Part shown: positions 1 through 9,636 of the stretch, one piece after another
Position numbering within the stretch: position 1 is the stretch's first letter
Layout: the number at the start of each line of letters is the position of its first letter
Assembly (NCBI GenBank): GCA_001029295.1
Contig: LDXJ01000060.1
Span: 124,127-188,126, forward strand
Length of the DNA: 64,000 nucleotides
Source: Peptococcaceae bacterium CEB3
GTDB lineage: Bacteria; Bacillota; Desulfitobacteriia; Desulfitobacteriales; Desulfitobacteriaceae
Direction of reading: 5' to 3'
Translations under genes and position numbers: made by a program
The notes under the pieces: model-generated
What the model saw: the letters and a program-made list of their open reading frames with translations, nothing else
What the model was told of the DNA's origin: nothing
Database searches by the model: none

Positions 1-1
1 A

Positions 2-451
2 ACGAACCCCCAGTTTACCCAGATCATTGCGCCCAATGAGATGGTGATGCTCGTCACTCTGCAAATCAGTGTGGGGGAAACGGTGGGGATGATCAATGTC
101 TGTCTGCCTTATCTGGTCTTGGAACCGATCCTGGATAAGTTGAGCACTTTTTTGCTCTTCGCGGCTCAGGCCAAAGTGTCATCCGCGGAGGAGGTTGAGG
201 CGATCCGGCGCCAAATTGAACGGGCTAAAGTGGAGCTTCATGTGCTTTTAGGCCAAACAGAGATCGCGGTGCGGGAACTTTTGGATTTGGCTCCGGGTGA
301 CGTGATTCCGCTTGACCAAGAGGTCGAGGCCCCTCTCCCCGTTTTCGTCGGCGCTTTTAGGAAGTTCCGGGGGGTTCCGGGGTTGCACGGGGAACATCTC
401 GCGTTGAAACTCACGGAGGTAGTCGAGGAAGGAAGGGATCAGGATGAGTGA
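2..451 (+). CDS. fliM: Flagellar motor switch protein FliM, C-terminal part
   Basis: Partial: the reading frame is open to the left edge and ends at 451, leaving about 149 residues. The stretch NPQFTQIIAPNEMVMLVT followed by GMINVCLPYLVLEPI is typical of the end of the FliM middle domain. The C-terminal SpoA-like domain follows and contains the run LLDLAPGDVIPLDQEVEAP. FliM forms the cytoplasmic C-ring that binds CheY~P and sets rotation direction. It overlaps fliY by 8 bp, so the two are translationally coupled at the head of this export/chemotaxis operon. Identification is firm; the start lies outside the window. Confidence 0.95.
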   Translation, partial: TNPQFTQIIAPNEMVMLVTLQISVGETVGMINVCLPYLVLEPILDKLSTFLLFAAQAKVSSAEEVEAIRRQIERAKVELHVLLGQTEIAVRELLDLAPGDVIPLDQEVEAPLPVFVGAFRKFRGVPGLHGEHLALKLTEVVEEGRDQDE

Positions 452-1739
452 CGGGATGCTCTCCCAGGAAGAAATAGACGCTCTGCTCAAAGGGACGGTG
501 GAGGCCGGCCCTGAAGAGCACGAGGGGGAAGAAGCGGCCTTCAGTGAGCAAGAGAAAGACGCGATCGGGGAGATCGCCAATATCTCCATGGGTACGGCGG
601 CTACGACTCTGTCACTGCTCCTGGGCCGAAAAGTTGAAATTACCGCCCCTAGGGTGGATGTGACATCGGCGGAGCAGGTGCGCCGGGATTATCCTGTTCC
701 TTCCGTCATTGTCAACGTAAAGTACAAGGCGGGTCTGGAAGGGTCAAACCTGCTCATTCTGTCCCAAAAGGACGGGGCGGTGATCGTCGATTTGATGATG
801 GGCGGCGATGGCAGTAATCTCTCGCCCGAGCTCTCGGACCTGCAGATCAGCGGGATTGCCGAGGCCATGAATCAAATGATGGGCTCGGCGGCCACCTCGA
901 TGTCCACGATGTTCAATTCCCTGGTGGACATCACCCCGCCCCAGCTGACTTTACATGATCTGGGTGAAGAGAGGGATGTCTTACAGGAGTTTTTGCAGGC
1001 GTCCGAGCCTTTTGTCCGCATTTCTTTTCGGATGGTCGTGGAGTCGGTGATAGACAGCATCCTGGTTCAGGTCATCCCGATTTCAGTCGCTAAAGGGATG
1101 GTGGCGAAGCTTATGGCCAGTGTCAGTGGGGTGACGGAAACAGCCGCGGAAAGGGAGGACACGATTGCCCGCAGATCCCCGGCGCCGGGAAGGCCGGCGG
1201 AAACGGCCGGGATTCCGTCTCCGCCCGGAGTGGACCGTGACACGGAAGATTTGGCCGACGCCCGAAATTATGCCGCACGGGGCAGTAAAGGTTATGTCAG
1301 CCCGGGTCAGAGCGGGCCGGGTTACGGCCCTCCGGGCCCCGCCGCCCAGGCTTATGGCGGCAGGTCCGCTAAAGCCGCTTATGGTGCCGCGGCTCAGTCC
1401 CCGTCCGGACACGGTTCTCAGACCGCTGTGCGGACGGCGCGTTTTGCCTCGCTGGAGCCCGGAGGGGAAACGGCCCCGCCAAACAATCTAGACCTCATTA
1501 TGGATGTCCCGCTCCAGGTCAGCGTCGAATTGGGCAAGGCGAAAAAGACTATCAAAGAGATCCTGGAGATGGGGCCGGGTTCGGTGGTGGAACTGGATCG
1601 TCTGGCGGGGGAACCGGTCGATATGATCGTCAACGGAAAACTGATTGCGAAATGCGAAGTAGTGGTCATCAATGAAAGCTTTGGTATTCGCATTACGGAT
1701 ATTGTGCATCCGGCCCAGAGGATTCAGACTTTGGCCTAA
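444..1739 (+). CDS. fliY: Flagellar motor switch phosphatase FliY
   Basis: At 431 aa this is longer than Bacillus FliY. Residues 1-15 carry the FliM-like CheY-binding peptide (MLSQEEIDALLKG). Residues about 33-220 form a CheC-type phosphatase domain with both D/S-x3-E-x2-N active-site helices (DAIGEIAN, and a second with EAMNQ). A Gly/Pro/Ala-rich linker of about 110 residues follows, then a FliN/SpoA domain (about 345-425, beginning LDLIMDVPLQVSVELG). Known role: C-ring component that dephosphorylates CheY~P at the motor. The long low-complexity linker is the unusual part. The next gene, cheY, encodes its substrate. Confidence 0.95.
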   Translation: MSDGMLSQEEIDALLKGTVEAGPEEHEGEEAAFSEQEKDAIGEIANISMGTAATTLSLLLGRKVEITAPRVDVTSAEQVRRDYPVPSVIVNVKYKAGLEGSNLLILSQKDGAVIVDLMMGGDGSNLSPELSDLQISGIAEAMNQMMGSAATSMSTMFNSLVDITPPQLTLHDLGEERDVLQEFLQASEPFVRISFRMVVESVIDSILVQVIPISVAKGMVAKLMASVSGVTETAAEREDTIARRSPAPGRPAETAGIPSPPGVDRDTEDLADARNYAARGSKGYVSPGQSGPGYGPPGPAAQAYGGRSAKAAYGAAAQSPSGHGSQTAVRTARFASLEPGGETAPPNNLDLIMDVPLQVSVELGKAKKTIKEILEMGPGSVVELDRLAGEPVDMIVNGKLIAKCEVVVINESFGIRITDIVHPAQRIQTLA

Positions 1740-1765
1740 ACAAACTCAATTAAGGGGGAACACTT

Positions 1766-2128
1766 GTGGGCGCAACGGTAATGATCGTCGACGATGCGGC
1801 CTTCATGCGGATGATGCTGAAGGATATTCTGAACAAAGGGGGATTCATGGTGATCGGGGAGGCCGAGAACGGGGCGATCTCCGTAGAAAAATATCTGGAA
1901 TTGAAACCTGACCTGACCATCATGGACATCACGATGCCGGAAATGGACGGTTTGCAAGCGGTAAAAGAAATTCGCGAGAAAGATCCCAAAGCCAAAATCA
2001 TCATGTGCAGTGCCATGGGGCAACAAGCCATGGTGATTGAAGCGATTCAATCCGGGGCCAAGGATTTCGTGGTTAAGCCTTTTCAGGCTGACCGGGTTAT
2101 TGAAGCTGTGACGAAGGCGTTGAAGTAA
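1766..2128 (+). CDS. cheY: Chemotaxis response regulator CheY
   Basis: This is a single-domain receiver of 120 aa. The acidic pocket D9-D10, phosphoacceptor D54 (LTIMDITMPEMDG), S82 and K104 (VVKPF) are all present, and there is no output domain. The start is GTG at 1766, preceded by an AAGGGGG ribosome-binding site. CheY~P binds FliM/FliY to change flagellar rotation. It lies between fliY and fliO as in Bacillus and many Clostridia. The cognate kinase CheA is not in this window. Confidence 0.96.
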   Translation: MGATVMIVDDAAFMRMMLKDILNKGGFMVIGEAENGAISVEKYLELKPDLTIMDITMPEMDGLQAVKEIREKDPKAKIIMCSAMGQQAMVIEAIQSGAKDFVVKPFQADRVIEAVTKALK

Positions 2129-2130
2129 AG

Positions 2131-2601
2131 ATGCCGGGCAATATCGAGAATCGGCCTTATGCGCCTCCCGTACCCTCCCAGGCCCTGCATCCAGCGTTTT
2201 CGGGGTGGGGTTTGTTCGGAACCCTCCTCATCTTCCTGATCATATTTGTTATCGCTTTATGGATCATCAGGCGGCTAAACCGCACGGCCCTGCGCGGGAT
2301 GGATGCCGGCTGGGCCAGAGTGCTTGACCGGCAGCTCCTGGGTGGTCAGCAGGTGCTCTACCTGGTGGAGGTGGGAGGAAAATTGCAGGTGTTAGCCGGT
2401 TCGGATCATTACTTGCTGAAATTGACGGAGATAGACGATCCGGACCTGGCGGCCGAGATCCTGGAGGAAATCGCCACCCGCCCGGCGGAGCGGGTGGAGG
2501 GATTTCTGGCGGGTCTTGGCGCTCTTCTGCCTCGGGGCAGACGGAGCAAACCCTTTGCCGGGGAGCTGGCCCGGATGCTGGGAGAGGAGGAGCGACGATG
2601 A
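2131..2601 (+). CDS. fliO: Flagellar export protein FliO/FliZ family
   Basis: 156 aa with one predicted membrane segment at about residues 28-47 ([19 protein letters not shown]) and a cytoplasmic domain with the FliO pattern ([21 protein letters not shown]). FliO is a chaperone for assembly of the FliP/FliR export gate. FliO sequences diverge quickly, so the call leans on topology and position directly upstream of fliP. Its stop overlaps the fliP start by 4 bp (ATGA). The start ATG at 2131 follows cheY by two bases and has only a weak ribosome-binding site, which suggests translational coupling. Confidence 0.88.
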   Translation: MPGNIENRPYAPPVPSQALHPAFSGWGLFGTLLIFLIIFVIALWIIRRLNRTALRGMDAGWARVLDRQLLGGQQVLYLVEVGGKLQVLAGSDHYLLKLTEIDDPDLAAEILEEIATRPAERVEGFLAGLGALLPRGRRSKPFAGELARMLGEEERR

Positions 2602-3263
2602 ACCTGGCGCTCAATTTTGGCAACAGCACCGGCCAGCAACTCAGTACTTCTTTGCAGATTCTCCTGCTCGTAACGGTACTGTCCTTGGCTCCGGCCATTC
2701 TGATCTTGATGACCTCGTTTACTCGCATTATTGTCGTCCTCTCTTTTGTGCGCAACGCCCTGGGCACACAGCAGCTGCCGCCGAACCAGGTGCTAATCGG
2801 GCTCTCCCTCTTCCTGACGCTGTTCGTCATGGAGCCGACCTGGAGTCAGATTAACACCCAGGCCCTGCAGCCTTACCTGCACCACCAAATCAGCCAGACG
2901 GAGGCTCTAGGTAAAGCGGAAGAACCCTTGCGCACTTTTATGTTCAAACAGACGCGGCAAAATGACCTGCAGCTTTTTGTCAGCCTAGCTAAGATCAAGA
3001 GGCCAAAGACTTACGGAGACATCCCGACCTATGTTCTTATCCCGGCTTTCATTATCAGCGAACTGAAAACGGCTTTTCAAATGGGCTTTGCCATCTTTAT
3101 CCCATTCATGATCATCGACATGATCGTTTCCAGTACCCTGATGTCTATGGGGATGATGATGCTGCCCCCGATGATGGTCTCCCTGCCTTTCAAGCTTTTG
3201 CTCTTTGTCTTGGTTGACGGCTGGCACTTGGTGGTTCAATCGCTCGTGATGAGTTTTCATTGA
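2598..3263 (+). CDS. fliP: Flagellar type III export gate protein FliP
   Basis: 221 aa with the FliP signature [20 protein letters not shown] near residue 40 and the C-terminal [19 protein letters not shown] and MGMMMLPP motifs. Four membrane segments are visible. No separate cleavable signal peptide stands out. FliP forms the core of the export gate in the basal-body membrane ring. It overlaps fliO and is followed 16 bp later by fliQ. Length and motifs are standard. Confidence 0.97.
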   Translation: MNLALNFGNSTGQQLSTSLQILLLVTVLSLAPAILILMTSFTRIIVVLSFVRNALGTQQLPPNQVLIGLSLFLTLFVMEPTWSQINTQALQPYLHHQISQTEALGKAEEPLRTFMFKQTRQNDLQLFVSLAKIKRPKTYGDIPTYVLIPAFIISELKTAFQMGFAIFIPFMIIDMIVSSTLMSMGMMMLPPMMVSLPFKLLLFVLVDGWHLVVQSLVMSFH

Positions 3264-3279
3264 AGCCGGGGAGTGAGTT

Positions 3280-3552
3280 ATGAGTCAAAACGAAGTTCTC
3301 TACATGGCGAAAGAGGCTCTGGGCACCGCCTTGCTCGTGGGTGGGCCGATCCTGGGTGTGGCGCTCCTCGTCGGACTTTTGGTCAGCGTTTTCCAGGCGA
3401 TGACCCAGATCCAGGAGCAAACCCTTTCTTTTATACCCAAGATTCTGGCCGTCGTGGTGGTGATGCTCGTGCTGGGACCGTGGATGTTGAGTGTCCTGAC
3501 GGCTTACACGACGAACCTCTTGCGCGAACTGCCGACTTTTGCTTTGCGCTAG
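3280..3552 (+). CDS. fliQ: Flagellar export gate protein FliQ
   Basis: 90 aa with two hydrophobic helices and the family patterns ALGTALLVGGPILGVALLVG and MTQIQEQTLSFIPKI. FliQ wraps the FliP/FliR gate. ATG at 3280 is preceded by GGGGAG. A longer overlapping frame (3273-4004) is rejected because it lacks membrane character and would replace both fliQ and fliR. Confidence 0.97.
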   Translation: MSQNEVLYMAKEALGTALLVGGPILGVALLVGLLVSVFQAMTQIQEQTLSFIPKILAVVVVMLVLGPWMLSVLTAYTTNLLRELPTFALR

Positions 3553-3582
3553 TCTCCGGGGGGACGGGAGGAGGGCTGGAAC

Positions 3583-4362
3583 GTGGACTTGGCGGGGCTT
3601 TTACAATGGAATATTTCCTTGTTCCTGCTGATCTTGGCGCGCTGGGCCGGCATGATTATGCTGGCCCCGGTGTTCGGGGCGCGGGGGGTTCCGGCTCTCG
3701 TCAAATTGGGGTTGGCCGTGAGCCTGTCCATGATCCTCTACCCGCTCATGCTCGCTTCGCAGCCGCAAATCCCCGCCGGGCTTCTTCTCTACTTTGCTTT
3801 AATTCTGAAAGAGACCTGGGTCGGTCTGGTCATCGGTTTTGTCATCTCTGCCTTGACGGCTATTGTGGAGGGAGCCGGGCAGTTGATAGACCTGCAAATG
3901 GGGTTTACCATGGGGAACGCTCTGGACCCGGTCTATGGTATGCAGAGCCCCATGATGGGCAACTTTCAGCTGGTCCTGGCCACAATGCTCCTCCTGGCGA
4001 CTAACGCGCATTATTACCTGATTGCGGCGATGGTGAAGAGTTATGCCTATGTTCCGATCAGTCCGGCGGGACTTCCTTTGGGGATTCCCTTTTTCGTCCG
4101 CTTGGTGTCCGAGATCTTTGCCCTCTCAGTACAATTATCCATGCCGGTTTTCGGCGCCATGCTCCTGTCGGATTTGGGTGTGGGTCTTCTCACCCGCGCG
4201 GTGCCGCAGATTAACGTTTTTTCGATTATCTTTGCCGTCAAAATCATCTTCGGTTTTATCTTATTGTTTATGGCTATGCCGCTTTTTGCTGTGTCGATCT
4301 CCCATCTTTTTAACACGAGCATGGATTGGCTTTTGCAACTCTACCGCGGGTGGAAAGCATGA
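3583..4362 (+). CDS. fliR: Flagellar export gate protein FliR
   Basis: 259 aa, highly hydrophobic with about six membrane segments. FliR features include FGARGVPALVKLGLAVSLS and a C-terminal LSDLGVGLLTRAVPQINVFS motif. The GTG start at 3583 has GGGAGGAGGG upstream. FliR completes the FliP5Q4R1 gate. Its stop overlaps flhB by 4 bp (ATGA at 4359), which indicates coupled translation. Confidence 0.97.
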   Translation: MDLAGLLQWNISLFLLILARWAGMIMLAPVFGARGVPALVKLGLAVSLSMILYPLMLASQPQIPAGLLLYFALILKETWVGLVIGFVISALTAIVEGAGQLIDLQMGFTMGNALDPVYGMQSPMMGNFQLVLATMLLLATNAHYYLIAAMVKSYAYVPISPAGLPLGIPFFVRLVSEIFALSVQLSMPVFGAMLLSDLGVGLLTRAVPQINVFSIIFAVKIIFGFILLFMAMPLFAVSISHLFNTSMDWLLQLYRGWKA

Positions 4363-5402
4363 GTGAAAAGCAATTCGCGGCGACCCCCAGGCGCAGACAG
4401 GAGGCCCGGAAGAAGGGACAGGTTCTCAAGAGTCAGGAATTGACTTCCGCTGTCATGCTTTTGGGTTTTGTGGCGGTGCTGAAGTTTTGGCTTCCGGTCA
4501 TGCTGCTGCGCTTAGAGGCACTTTTCCCCTATGTCTGGGGTGAGGATACCCACTGGAATATTCACTCGGTCTCAGAGCTCATGGTTAACTTGCTCTGGGC
4601 CTCCGTGCAAATCGCGGCTCCTGTCTTTGCGGCCGGAGCGATCATAGCTCTGGCGGGGAACTTCCTGCAGGTCAAAACCCTCTTCACCTCCGAACCTTTG
4701 AAACCGGATTTTGCCCGACTGAACCCGGCTAACGGATTAAAACGGATGTTCGGCAGCAAAGCCTGGATGGAGTTGGCCAAATCTCTGCTCAAAGTCAGCG
4801 TGATCGGTTACTTTCTCTACGTCTCGGTGCGGGATAACCTGGAGGTGTTCCCGGCTCTGCAGCGTGTGGACGTGGGTCAGGCGGCGGTTTTCTTGGGCCA
4901 TGCCGTTTTAAATTTGGGTTGGAGAATTTCTCTTGCCTTTTTGGTTTTGGCCGTGGGCGATTATCTCTATCAGCGCTGGGACTATGAGAAGAATCTGCGC
5001 ATGTCCCGCGAAGAACTGAAAGAGGAGTTCAAACAGACGGAGGGAAGTCCACAGATCCGGTCGGAGATCCGAAGGAGGCAGAGGGCCATGGCCACCCGCC
5101 GTATGATGCAGGATCTGAAGCAAGCGGATGTGGTGGTGACAAACCCGACCCATATTTCCGTGGCTCTCCGGTATGAGCCTACGGAAAAAAGCGCGCCTTT
5201 TGTCGTCGCCAAAGGCCAGGACGCGGTAGCTCTGCGCATTCGGGAGCTGGCCCGGGAGTACGGGATTGCGGTTCTGGAAAATAGGCCGCTGGCCCGTGCG
5301 CTTTATGCCCAGGTGGATCTGGGCGAGGCCGTCCCGGCGGAACTTTACAAGGCGGTGGCGGAAGTCCTGGCTTTTGTCTATCGGTTGAAGAAGAAAAAGT
5401 GA
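4359..5402 (+). CDS. flhB: Flagellar export switch protein FlhB
   Basis: 347 aa starting MSEKQFAATPRRRQEARKKG, the usual FlhB N-terminus. An in-frame upstream ATG at 4326 would add 11 residues inside fliR and has no conservation pattern, so it is rejected. Four membrane helices precede a cytoplasmic domain with the self-cleavage motif NPTH at residues 262-265. Cleavage after this Asn switches export from hook to filament substrates, and FliK (encoded further on) triggers the switch. The NPTH residues are intact, so an autocleaving protein is expected. Confidence 0.96.
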   Translation: MSEKQFAATPRRRQEARKKGQVLKSQELTSAVMLLGFVAVLKFWLPVMLLRLEALFPYVWGEDTHWNIHSVSELMVNLLWASVQIAAPVFAAGAIIALAGNFLQVKTLFTSEPLKPDFARLNPANGLKRMFGSKAWMELAKSLLKVSVIGYFLYVSVRDNLEVFPALQRVDVGQAAVFLGHAVLNLGWRISLAFLVLAVGDYLYQRWDYEKNLRMSREELKEEFKQTEGSPQIRSEIRRRQRAMATRRMMQDLKQADVVVTNPTHISVALRYEPTEKSAPFVVAKGQDAVALRIRELAREYGIAVLENRPLARALYAQVDLGEAVPAELYKAVAEVLAFVYRLKKKK

Positions 5403-5453
5403 ACTCGTTTCAACCGCGCCGTTTCAACTTAGGGGGACGGGAGTCTTACGATT

Positions 5454-5487
5454 TAGATGAAGTGGGGAAGTAGATGAAGTGGGGAAG
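5454..5487 (+). repeat. Perfect tandem duplication of 17 bp before flhA
   Basis: The unit TAGATGAAGTGGGGAAG occurs twice in direct succession (5454-5470 and 5471-5487). The second copy runs into the flhA ribosome-binding site AAGGAGGTG (5485-5493). The 97-bp gap between flhB and flhA contains no other recognisable signal. The repeat may simply reflect replication slippage. Confidence 0.9.
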
Positions 5488-5499
5488 GAGGTGTGAAAT

Positions 5500-7572
5500 T
5501 TGGCTGTAACCGTGCAAAAACGTTTGTTAGCCCATACGGACGTTCTGGCCGCTCTGGGTTTGGTCGGGATCGTGGTTATGATGGTTATACCTCTCCCTCC
5601 CGGCCTCTTGGACATTCTTATCACTTTGAACATCACCGGAGCGGTACTGACCCTTATGATGTCCTTTTTCCTCAAAGAGCCTTTGGAGTTTTCCGTGCTC
5701 CCTTCTCTTCTCCTCACAATGACCTTATTCAGGCTTTCTCTCAACATTTCCACGACCCGGCTGATTCTCCTCAACGGGGCCGCCGGGCAGGTGATTCAGC
5801 AGTTCGGTCAGTTCGTCATCGGCGGCAACCCTGTGGTGGGATTTATCGTTTTCGTGATTTTGGTGGTGGTCCAGTTTATTGTCATTACCAAAGGGGCGGA
5901 AAGGGTCTCGGAGGTAGCGGCCAGATTTACTTTGGACGCGATGCCGGGCAAGCAGATGGCGATCGACGCGGATCTGAACGCCGGCATCATCAATGATGAG
6001 CAAGCCCGCGAGCGGCGGAAGAAAATCCAGCAGGAAGCGGATTTCTACGGGTCGATGGACGGAGCCAGCAAGTTCGTTAAAGGAGATGCCATTGCTGCCA
6101 TTATCATTCTTTTCATCAACATCATCGGCGGATTTATCGCGGGTGTTGTGCTCAGGGGAATGTCTTGGCCTGATGCCCTGCACACTTACACCCTCCTGAC
6201 CATCGGGGATGGTTTGGTCTCCCAGATTCCGGCCCTGCTCATTTCCACGGCGACAGGGCTGGTCGTGACCCGGGCCGGGGCGTCAGAAGCCAATTTGGGT
6301 CAGGATCTCTCCAGACAATTGTTGAGCGCGCCCAAGGCCTTGTTCATAACGGGGGCGGTTCTGGTTTTGCTTGCCCTTTTAGGGCTGCCCAAATTCCCCA
6401 TGCTTTTGGTCGCTTCCGTGTTATTTTTTGCCGGGGTTCTCATAGAGCGCTCGAAGACAGCGGAGGTCGGGCAGGAAAGCGCGGCTGCCAGGGAAAGCGC
6501 TTTGGCCGAAAGCAAGAAGCCGGAAAACGTTCTGGGGCTCTTGCAGGTCGATCACATGGAGTTGGAGCTGGGTTACGCTCTCATCTCCCTGGTCGACTCC
6601 CAACAAGGAGGGGACCTTTTGGATCGGGTGGTGCTCATCCGGCGTCAGATAGCCGGGGAGTTGGGTTTCATCGTCCCGATCATCCGGATTCGGGATAACA
6701 TGAACCTGCAGCCCAACCAATATGTCATTAAACTGAGAGGCGCGGAGGTGGCCGGGGGAGAGCTGCTAGCCGACCAATACCTGGCTATGGGCGGGGCGGG
6801 AGCGGAGGACAAGATTCCGGGAACTCCAACCAAAGAACCGGCTTTCGGCCTGGAGGCCAAGTGGATTCACGCCATGTACCGCGAACAGGCGGAAATCGCG
6901 GGCTGTACGGTCGTGGACGCTCCGACGGTGCTCGCCACCCATCTGACAGAGGTCATTAAGAACGAGGCTTGGGAGATCCTGAGCCGCCAGGATGTCAAGA
7001 CTTTGGTGGAAAATGTCCGCCGCCAATCTCCGACGGTCGTGGAGGAGCTGATTCCGGACCTGCTCAACCTTGGGCAGGTGCAGAAGATTTTAAGCAACCT
7101 CCTGCGCGAACGGGTGTCGATTCGCGATTTGGCGACGATTCTGGAGACTTTGGCCGATCACGCGCCGGCGGGCAAAGACTTGGACAAGCTGACCGAACAT
7201 GTCCGGCAGGCTTTGGCCAGGCAGATCTTGCAGCCACTGCTGGGCCAAGACAAAATGTTGCCGGTGCTTACGCTGGACCCGAAGGTGGAACAGCAGATTT
7301 TGGACAGCATTCAGCCTTCGGACTATGGTTCTTATTTGTCCCTTGATCCGCAAGTTCTGCAAGATTTAATTCAGGCCTTGAGCCGGGAGGTAGAAAAGAT
7401 GATGCTCAAAGGGCAGTCGCCAGTGCTGGTCTGCGCCGCGCTGGTGCGGATTAACCTGAGGCGGGTGACGGAACGTCAGCTTCCGCAGCTGACTTTGTTG
7501 TCTTATAACGAACTCGTGCCTGGCGTTCAAGTCCAGGCCGTGGGAATGGTGGTGCCTGGTCATGCGGGTTAA
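5500..7572 (+). CDS. flhA: Flagellar export platform protein FlhA
   Basis: 690 aa. The first about 320 residues carry the FHIPEP-type membrane domain with the conserved loop containing RFTLDAMPGKQMAIDADL and IINDEQARERRKKIQQEADF. A cytoplasmic domain follows, forming the nonameric ring that receives export substrates and chaperones. The start is TTG at 5500, supported by a strong AAGGAGGTG seven bases upstream. FlhF begins inside its 3' end (11-bp overlap). Length is normal. Confidence 0.97.
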   Translation: MAVTVQKRLLAHTDVLAALGLVGIVVMMVIPLPPGLLDILITLNITGAVLTLMMSFFLKEPLEFSVLPSLLLTMTLFRLSLNISTTRLILLNGAAGQVIQQFGQFVIGGNPVVGFIVFVILVVVQFIVITKGAERVSEVAARFTLDAMPGKQMAIDADLNAGIINDEQARERRKKIQQEADFYGSMDGASKFVKGDAIAAIIILFINIIGGFIAGVVLRGMSWPDALHTYTLLTIGDGLVSQIPALLISTATGLVVTRAGASEANLGQDLSRQLLSAPKALFITGAVLVLLALLGLPKFPMLLVASVLFFAGVLIERSKTAEVGQESAAARESALAESKKPENVLGLLQVDHMELELGYALISLVDSQQGGDLLDRVVLIRRQIAGELGFIVPIIRIRDNMNLQPNQYVIKLRGAEVAGGELLADQYLAMGGAGAEDKIPGTPTKEPAFGLEAKWIHAMYREQAEIAGCTVVDAPTVLATHLTEVIKNEAWEILSRQDVKTLVENVRRQSPTVVEELIPDLLNLGQVQKILSNLLRERVSIRDLATILETLADHAPAGKDLDKLTEHVRQALARQILQPLLGQDKMLPVLTLDPKVEQQILDSIQPSDYGSYLSLDPQVLQDLIQALSREVEKMMLKGQSPVLVCAALVRINLRRVTERQLPQLTLLSYNELVPGVQVQAVGMVVPGHAG

Positions 7573-8746
7573 GCGTTTTACGGGGGAAAATGTAGCGGAA
7601 ACCGTGGGCAAAGTCAAAAAGGAGTTGGGGCCCGACGCGGTGATTCTGCAAACACGCCAATATCGGGAAGGTGGGTTTCTCGGATTTTTTGGCAAGATCA
7701 AAGTGGAGATTATGGCGGCCATAGAAGAACATTCACGTCCTCTGCCGGGTCCCGTGCCGGAAGCCTATGCGGTCGCGGTCCAACGCACTCCTGCCCCGGC
7801 CGCGCGTTCGGAGCGCGCGCCGGCGGAACCGGGGGCCGGAAGAGCTCATCCGGACGTGAGCGCGGTACTGACGGAACTGCGTCAGACGCAGACCTTGCTC
7901 AGCGATATGAGCCGGCAGATGGAGAGCCTGCGTCAGATGAGTACGATTTGGCCGCAGGCTTTGCAAGGCTGGGCTGAGGGGCTGCGGCGCCGGGGTATTG
8001 GCGACGCCCTGGCGATGCGCCTTCTGCGCCAGGTTCAAAGGCAGCTGCCGGAGGAACAATGGCCGGACCACGCTTCGGTCTGGTCAACCCTGCGGGAAAA
8101 CGTGAACCGGCTCTGCCACCCGACGGCCAGAATTTTGCCGGGGGTCAGGGCACCCCTGGTCGTGGCTCTGGTCGGTCCCACCGGGGTGGGCAAAACCACG
8201 ACCGTCGGCAAATTGGCGGCCGGGTTCAGCATTGTCGATAAACGCCGGGTGGCTCTGGTTACGGTAGATACCTACCGGGTCGCGGCCGTGGAGCAGTTGA
8301 AGACATTTGCCGGGATTATCGGGGTGCCGATGGATGTAGCCATGACCCCGACGGGCCTTAGGGAGGCGTTAAACCGGTATGCCGACAAAGAGATTATCTT
8401 CATTGATACCGCCGGGCGCAGCCCGCAACATGATGCGCACATGTCCGAACTGCGCGCTTTTTTGGAGCAGGGGAAGCCCGACCTTACCTTGCTGGCTCTG
8501 AGCGCCACGACCCAGACGGTCGATCAGTTGCAAGCGTTTCAACGGTTTAAACCTTTTGCGACCCACCTGGTCTTTACCAAGCTCGACGAAACGGTCTGTG
8601 CCGGAAGTCTCCTCAACATTCTGGAACAGACGACCCTGCCGACGGCTTACCTGACGACCGGGCAAAGCGTCCCCGATGATCTTGAGGTGGCGGAGGTGGG
8701 ACGTTTGGCGGACTATATTCTGGGGGAGGAGGATATGTATGCCTGA
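7562..8746 (+). CDS. flhF: Flagellar SRP-like GTPase FlhF
   Basis: 394 aa. A short N-terminal B region (MRVKRFTGENVAETVGKVKK) and a variable linker precede an SRP-type NG domain. The P-loop GPTGVGKTT starts at residue 205, followed by DTYRVAAVEQLKTFAG, DTAGRS and TKLDE. FlhF marks the pole or site of flagellar assembly, and its GTPase is stimulated by FlhG, the next gene (8-bp overlap). All G motifs look functional. Confidence 0.96.
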   Translation: MRVKRFTGENVAETVGKVKKELGPDAVILQTRQYREGGFLGFFGKIKVEIMAAIEEHSRPLPGPVPEAYAVAVQRTPAPAARSERAPAEPGAGRAHPDVSAVLTELRQTQTLLSDMSRQMESLRQMSTIWPQALQGWAEGLRRRGIGDALAMRLLRQVQRQLPEEQWPDHASVWSTLRENVNRLCHPTARILPGVRAPLVVALVGPTGVGKTTTVGKLAAGFSIVDKRRVALVTVDTYRVAAVEQLKTFAGIIGVPMDVAMTPTGLREALNRYADKEIIFIDTAGRSPQHDAHMSELRAFLEQGKPDLTLLALSATTQTVDQLQAFQRFKPFATHLVFTKLDETVCAGSLLNILEQTTLPTAYLTTGQSVPDDLEVAEVGRLADYILGEEDMYA

Positions 8747-9602
8747 CCAAGCGAGGGTACTGCGCGAAATGGCCTTTGAGAAGGCGGAAGCCAAACGCGC
8801 CATCCGGGTTATTGCCGTCACAAGCGGCAAGGGCGGGGTGGGGAAGACCGCCTTAAGCGTGAATCTGGCTCTGGCTTTGGTGGATTACGGCTGCAGGGTC
8901 CTCATCCTTGATGGTGATTTGGGTATGGCCAACGTGGATGTCGCCTGCGGTGTTACTCCTGTTTACACCATGAAGCATTTGTTGGCGGGGGAAAGAACGA
9001 TAGAGGAAATCGTGACCGCCGGGCCGAAAGGGATAGGCATCCTCCCGGGTGGGTCCGGCGTCGTCGAGCTGGCTGATCTCGAACGCACCCGTTTGGTTCA
9101 TTCGCTGGCCAATCTGGGGCGTCTGGAGAAAATGGGCGACATTCTCATCATAGACACGGGTGCCGGGCTGAATCGCACTGTTCTTAATTTCCTCCGGGCC
9201 TCCGATGATGTGATTTTGCTCACGACACCGGAACCGACGGCTTTGACGGACGCTTACGCACTCCTTAAAGCTTTGTGTCAAGGGCCGGAAAGCGCGCCGG
9301 TTAACATTGTCGTCAACCGGGTCACAGACGAGGGGGAAGCGCAGGAAACTTTCGCGCGCCTGGCCGCGGCTGTGGAAAGATTTCTGCACGGGTCTTTGAC
9401 CTTGTTGGGGTGGGTATATGAGGATCCATCGGTGAAGCGCGCCGTCATGAACCAGGTGCCGTTGGCTCTGGCTTATCCGGAAAGTTCCGCCTACCGGTGC
9501 ATAGAATGGATCGCGGGCAAAGTCTCGGGCTTGTATTTGCAGCCGCCGCGCCGCTCCCAGGGTATGCGCGGGTTTCTGGACCGGATCCTGCGCGTCTTTT
9601 AG
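8739..9602 (+). CDS. flhG: Flagellar number regulator FlhG (MinD-like ATPase)
   Basis: 287 aa from ATG 8739, preceded by GGGGGAGGAGG. The N-terminus carries DQARVLR, matching the DQAxxLR motif by which FlhG activates the FlhF GTPase. The deviant Walker A SGKGGVGKT lies at residues 29-37, and MinD-type switch residues (LDGDLGMANVD; IIDTGAG) follow. An upstream TTG/ATG extension (from 8676) lies inside flhF and lacks this motif. FlhG limits flagellar number and, in Bacillus, interacts with FliY/FliM. Confidence 0.95.
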   Translation: MPDQARVLREMAFEKAEAKRAIRVIAVTSGKGGVGKTALSVNLALALVDYGCRVLILDGDLGMANVDVACGVTPVYTMKHLLAGERTIEEIVTAGPKGIGILPGGSGVVELADLERTRLVHSLANLGRLEKMGDILIIDTGAGLNRTVLNFLRASDDVILLTTPEPTALTDAYALLKALCQGPESAPVNIVVNRVTDEGEAQETFARLAAAVERFLHGSLTLLGWVYEDPSVKRAVMNQVPLALAYPESSAYRCIEWIAGKVSGLYLQPPRRSQGMRGFLDRILRVF

Positions 9603-9636
9603 AGCAGACTCTTTGGTCTGGAAAGGGTGGTTCCGC

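Noticed and set aside
3273-4004. 243-codon frame across fliQ and fliR
   Set aside because: It is a shadow frame, hydrophilic and Gly/Arg-rich, while the fliQ and fliR frames match their families and are spaced like the rest of the operon.
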